From NCBI GenBank assembly GCA_012295275.1, contig CM022670.1, positions 19,946,698 to 20,010,697 on the forward strand: a stretch of DNA of 64,000 bases. The letters are read 5' to 3'. Source of the stretch: Chrysomallon squamiferum (lineage: Eukaryota; Mollusca; Gastropoda; Neomphalida; Peltospiridae). Both the position numbers and the translations under genes were made by a program. Below are positions 62,861 to 64,000 of this stretch, piece by piece (within the stretch, counting starts at the first letter, position 1; each line of letters begins with the position of its first letter). The notes beneath the pieces are model-generated. The model was not told the DNA's origin, did not search any database, and worked only from the letters and a program-made list of their open reading frames with translations.

Positions 62861-64000
62861 CTTTAACAACCCTACATGACAACAGATCTGTAAAAGAAAC
62901 AAGACATTTCAATATTTTGAATAAATTATACACCAGTGTTTATTAGTTATTTAAAAAATGTATATTCAATTTTAAATTACTTATCTTTATGGAAAAGAAC
63001 AAATCTGAAACAGATTTATAATTCATTTGTAAGATACTAATAGTAAATGCATATGGTAAATGAGAACTATCATTTCTAAGCTATAAAAATAACAAATAGC
63101 ATATTAAACATATTTTATGACAGGCTAGACTGATTTTTTTTTTTTACTCCTTGTATACCAGAAGAAAATAAAGCCTTAATCATAACTTCTTTGAATAAAT
63201 AACATAATGAAATAAACATCAAGCAAATAAAGCTTAACACTGTTATAAAATTAATCATAACTTTCTGGATAGGATACATTTTCATTATTAAAAATAATTA
63301 GTGTTTTTACTAAATAAAAAATATACATATATAGATTAGATAATATGAAGAACAAAATTGCTTCTTAGCAAAAAGAATATTCACCTACAGAAATTGGACC
63401 TTTTGCTGATGAAACAAAAACTAAACTAACTTTCATGTTAATGTTATTCTAATTAATGTATTAGTATTCAAGCATACTTGAACACGTTAAGATTGTTTTT
63501 CTTTTTCAAATGTAAAGGCATGCATATCTTAAATTATACTTTTTAGAACTTTACAAAGAAAAAGACATCTCTGATTGGGTTTGTGTTTATCACTGTATTT
63601 CATATTTGAATGTATTACTGTAAAACTTGAAGATCCTAGTTATGTGTAATCTACAAGATGTATCAACTTTGAGCTTATATCTAATCAGTTTAACTATCAA
63701 CACATCTTACAGATATACAAGATGTTATTATACTTATTCTTAAAATTATACACATTATATATATGTATACAGTTGAATAAACTGTGAAAACATAATAATT
63801 TTAGCGTTTCAATGATTATATTTCTTCAGGAAATGTTGCTCTTGAAGTATTAATAATAATAATTAAAAAAAATAATAATAATTTATATTTTTGTACTTAC
63901 ATGTAAGAATTAAGAAATGCCATCCAACTATGTTATTAATACTGCTGCATTAACAGTAAATGAGTATTTAAGCTTATAAATTTATTGTAATAATGAATAT
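62861..64000 (-). promoter_or_regulatory. NIPBL 5' UTR piece and upstream region
   Basis: 62861-62887 is the 5' UTR part of the first coding exon, preceded by an acceptor (TTTTACAG), so at least one upstream non-coding exon must exist. A consensus donor (CAT|gtaagtac) at 63901/63900 could end such an exon. Otherwise 62888-64000 is AT-rich with no CpG island, and the real promoter may lie outside the window. Confidence 0.4.

Overview
The window is AT-rich DNA from an animal. It has many short GT-AG introns and abundant simple repeats. All recognised genes are metazoan: a peptide-type GPCR, vasa with CCHC zinc knuckles, a SHIPPO-repeat ciliary protein and the cohesin loader NIPBL. A lophotrochozoan such as a mollusc is my best guess, from vasa having both RGG repeats and zinc knuckles; the sequence alone does not settle the species.

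Layout. 1-5665: no recognised exon, probably intron or downstream sequence of the GPCR, with long microsatellites. 5666-6049 (-): first coding exon of a rhodopsin-family GPCR, with a CpG-richer 5' flank. 6600-15780: gene-poor, repeat-rich intergenic DNA. 15891-24195 (+): a complete vasa/DDX4 gene in 16 coding exons (811 aa), including four one-exon zinc knuckles and the decayed remains of a probable fifth. 24196-29184: the convergent gap between vasa and the next gene, holding 3' UTRs. 29185-35775 (-): a complete LEXM/CIMAP2-like SHIPPO gene in 10 exons (419 aa), with a mariner relic in intron 1. 35776-35969: a short divergent promoter with an RFX X-box-like site, followed on the + strand by two spliceable exons of an unknown small transcript. 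39399-62860 (-): a complete NIPBL/Scc2 coding region in 49 coding exons (2087 aa), with a hAT-like MITE in one intron. 62888-64000: upstream region with a possible non-coding 5' exon.

The genes do not form an operon or a pathway. Vasa is a germline RNA helicase, LEXM-like a ciliary or sperm-tail microtubule protein, NIPBL a general chromosome-structure factor, and the GPCR a surface receptor. All exon models were built by hand from splice signals, codon phase and family knowledge. Every junction inside vasa, LEXM-like and NIPBL keeps frame, which is the main support for them. I found no convincing new multi-gene system. The most interesting signals are the exon-by-exon expansion and decay of vasa zinc knuckles, the unknown divergent transcript beside the ciliary gene, and the mobile-element relics.
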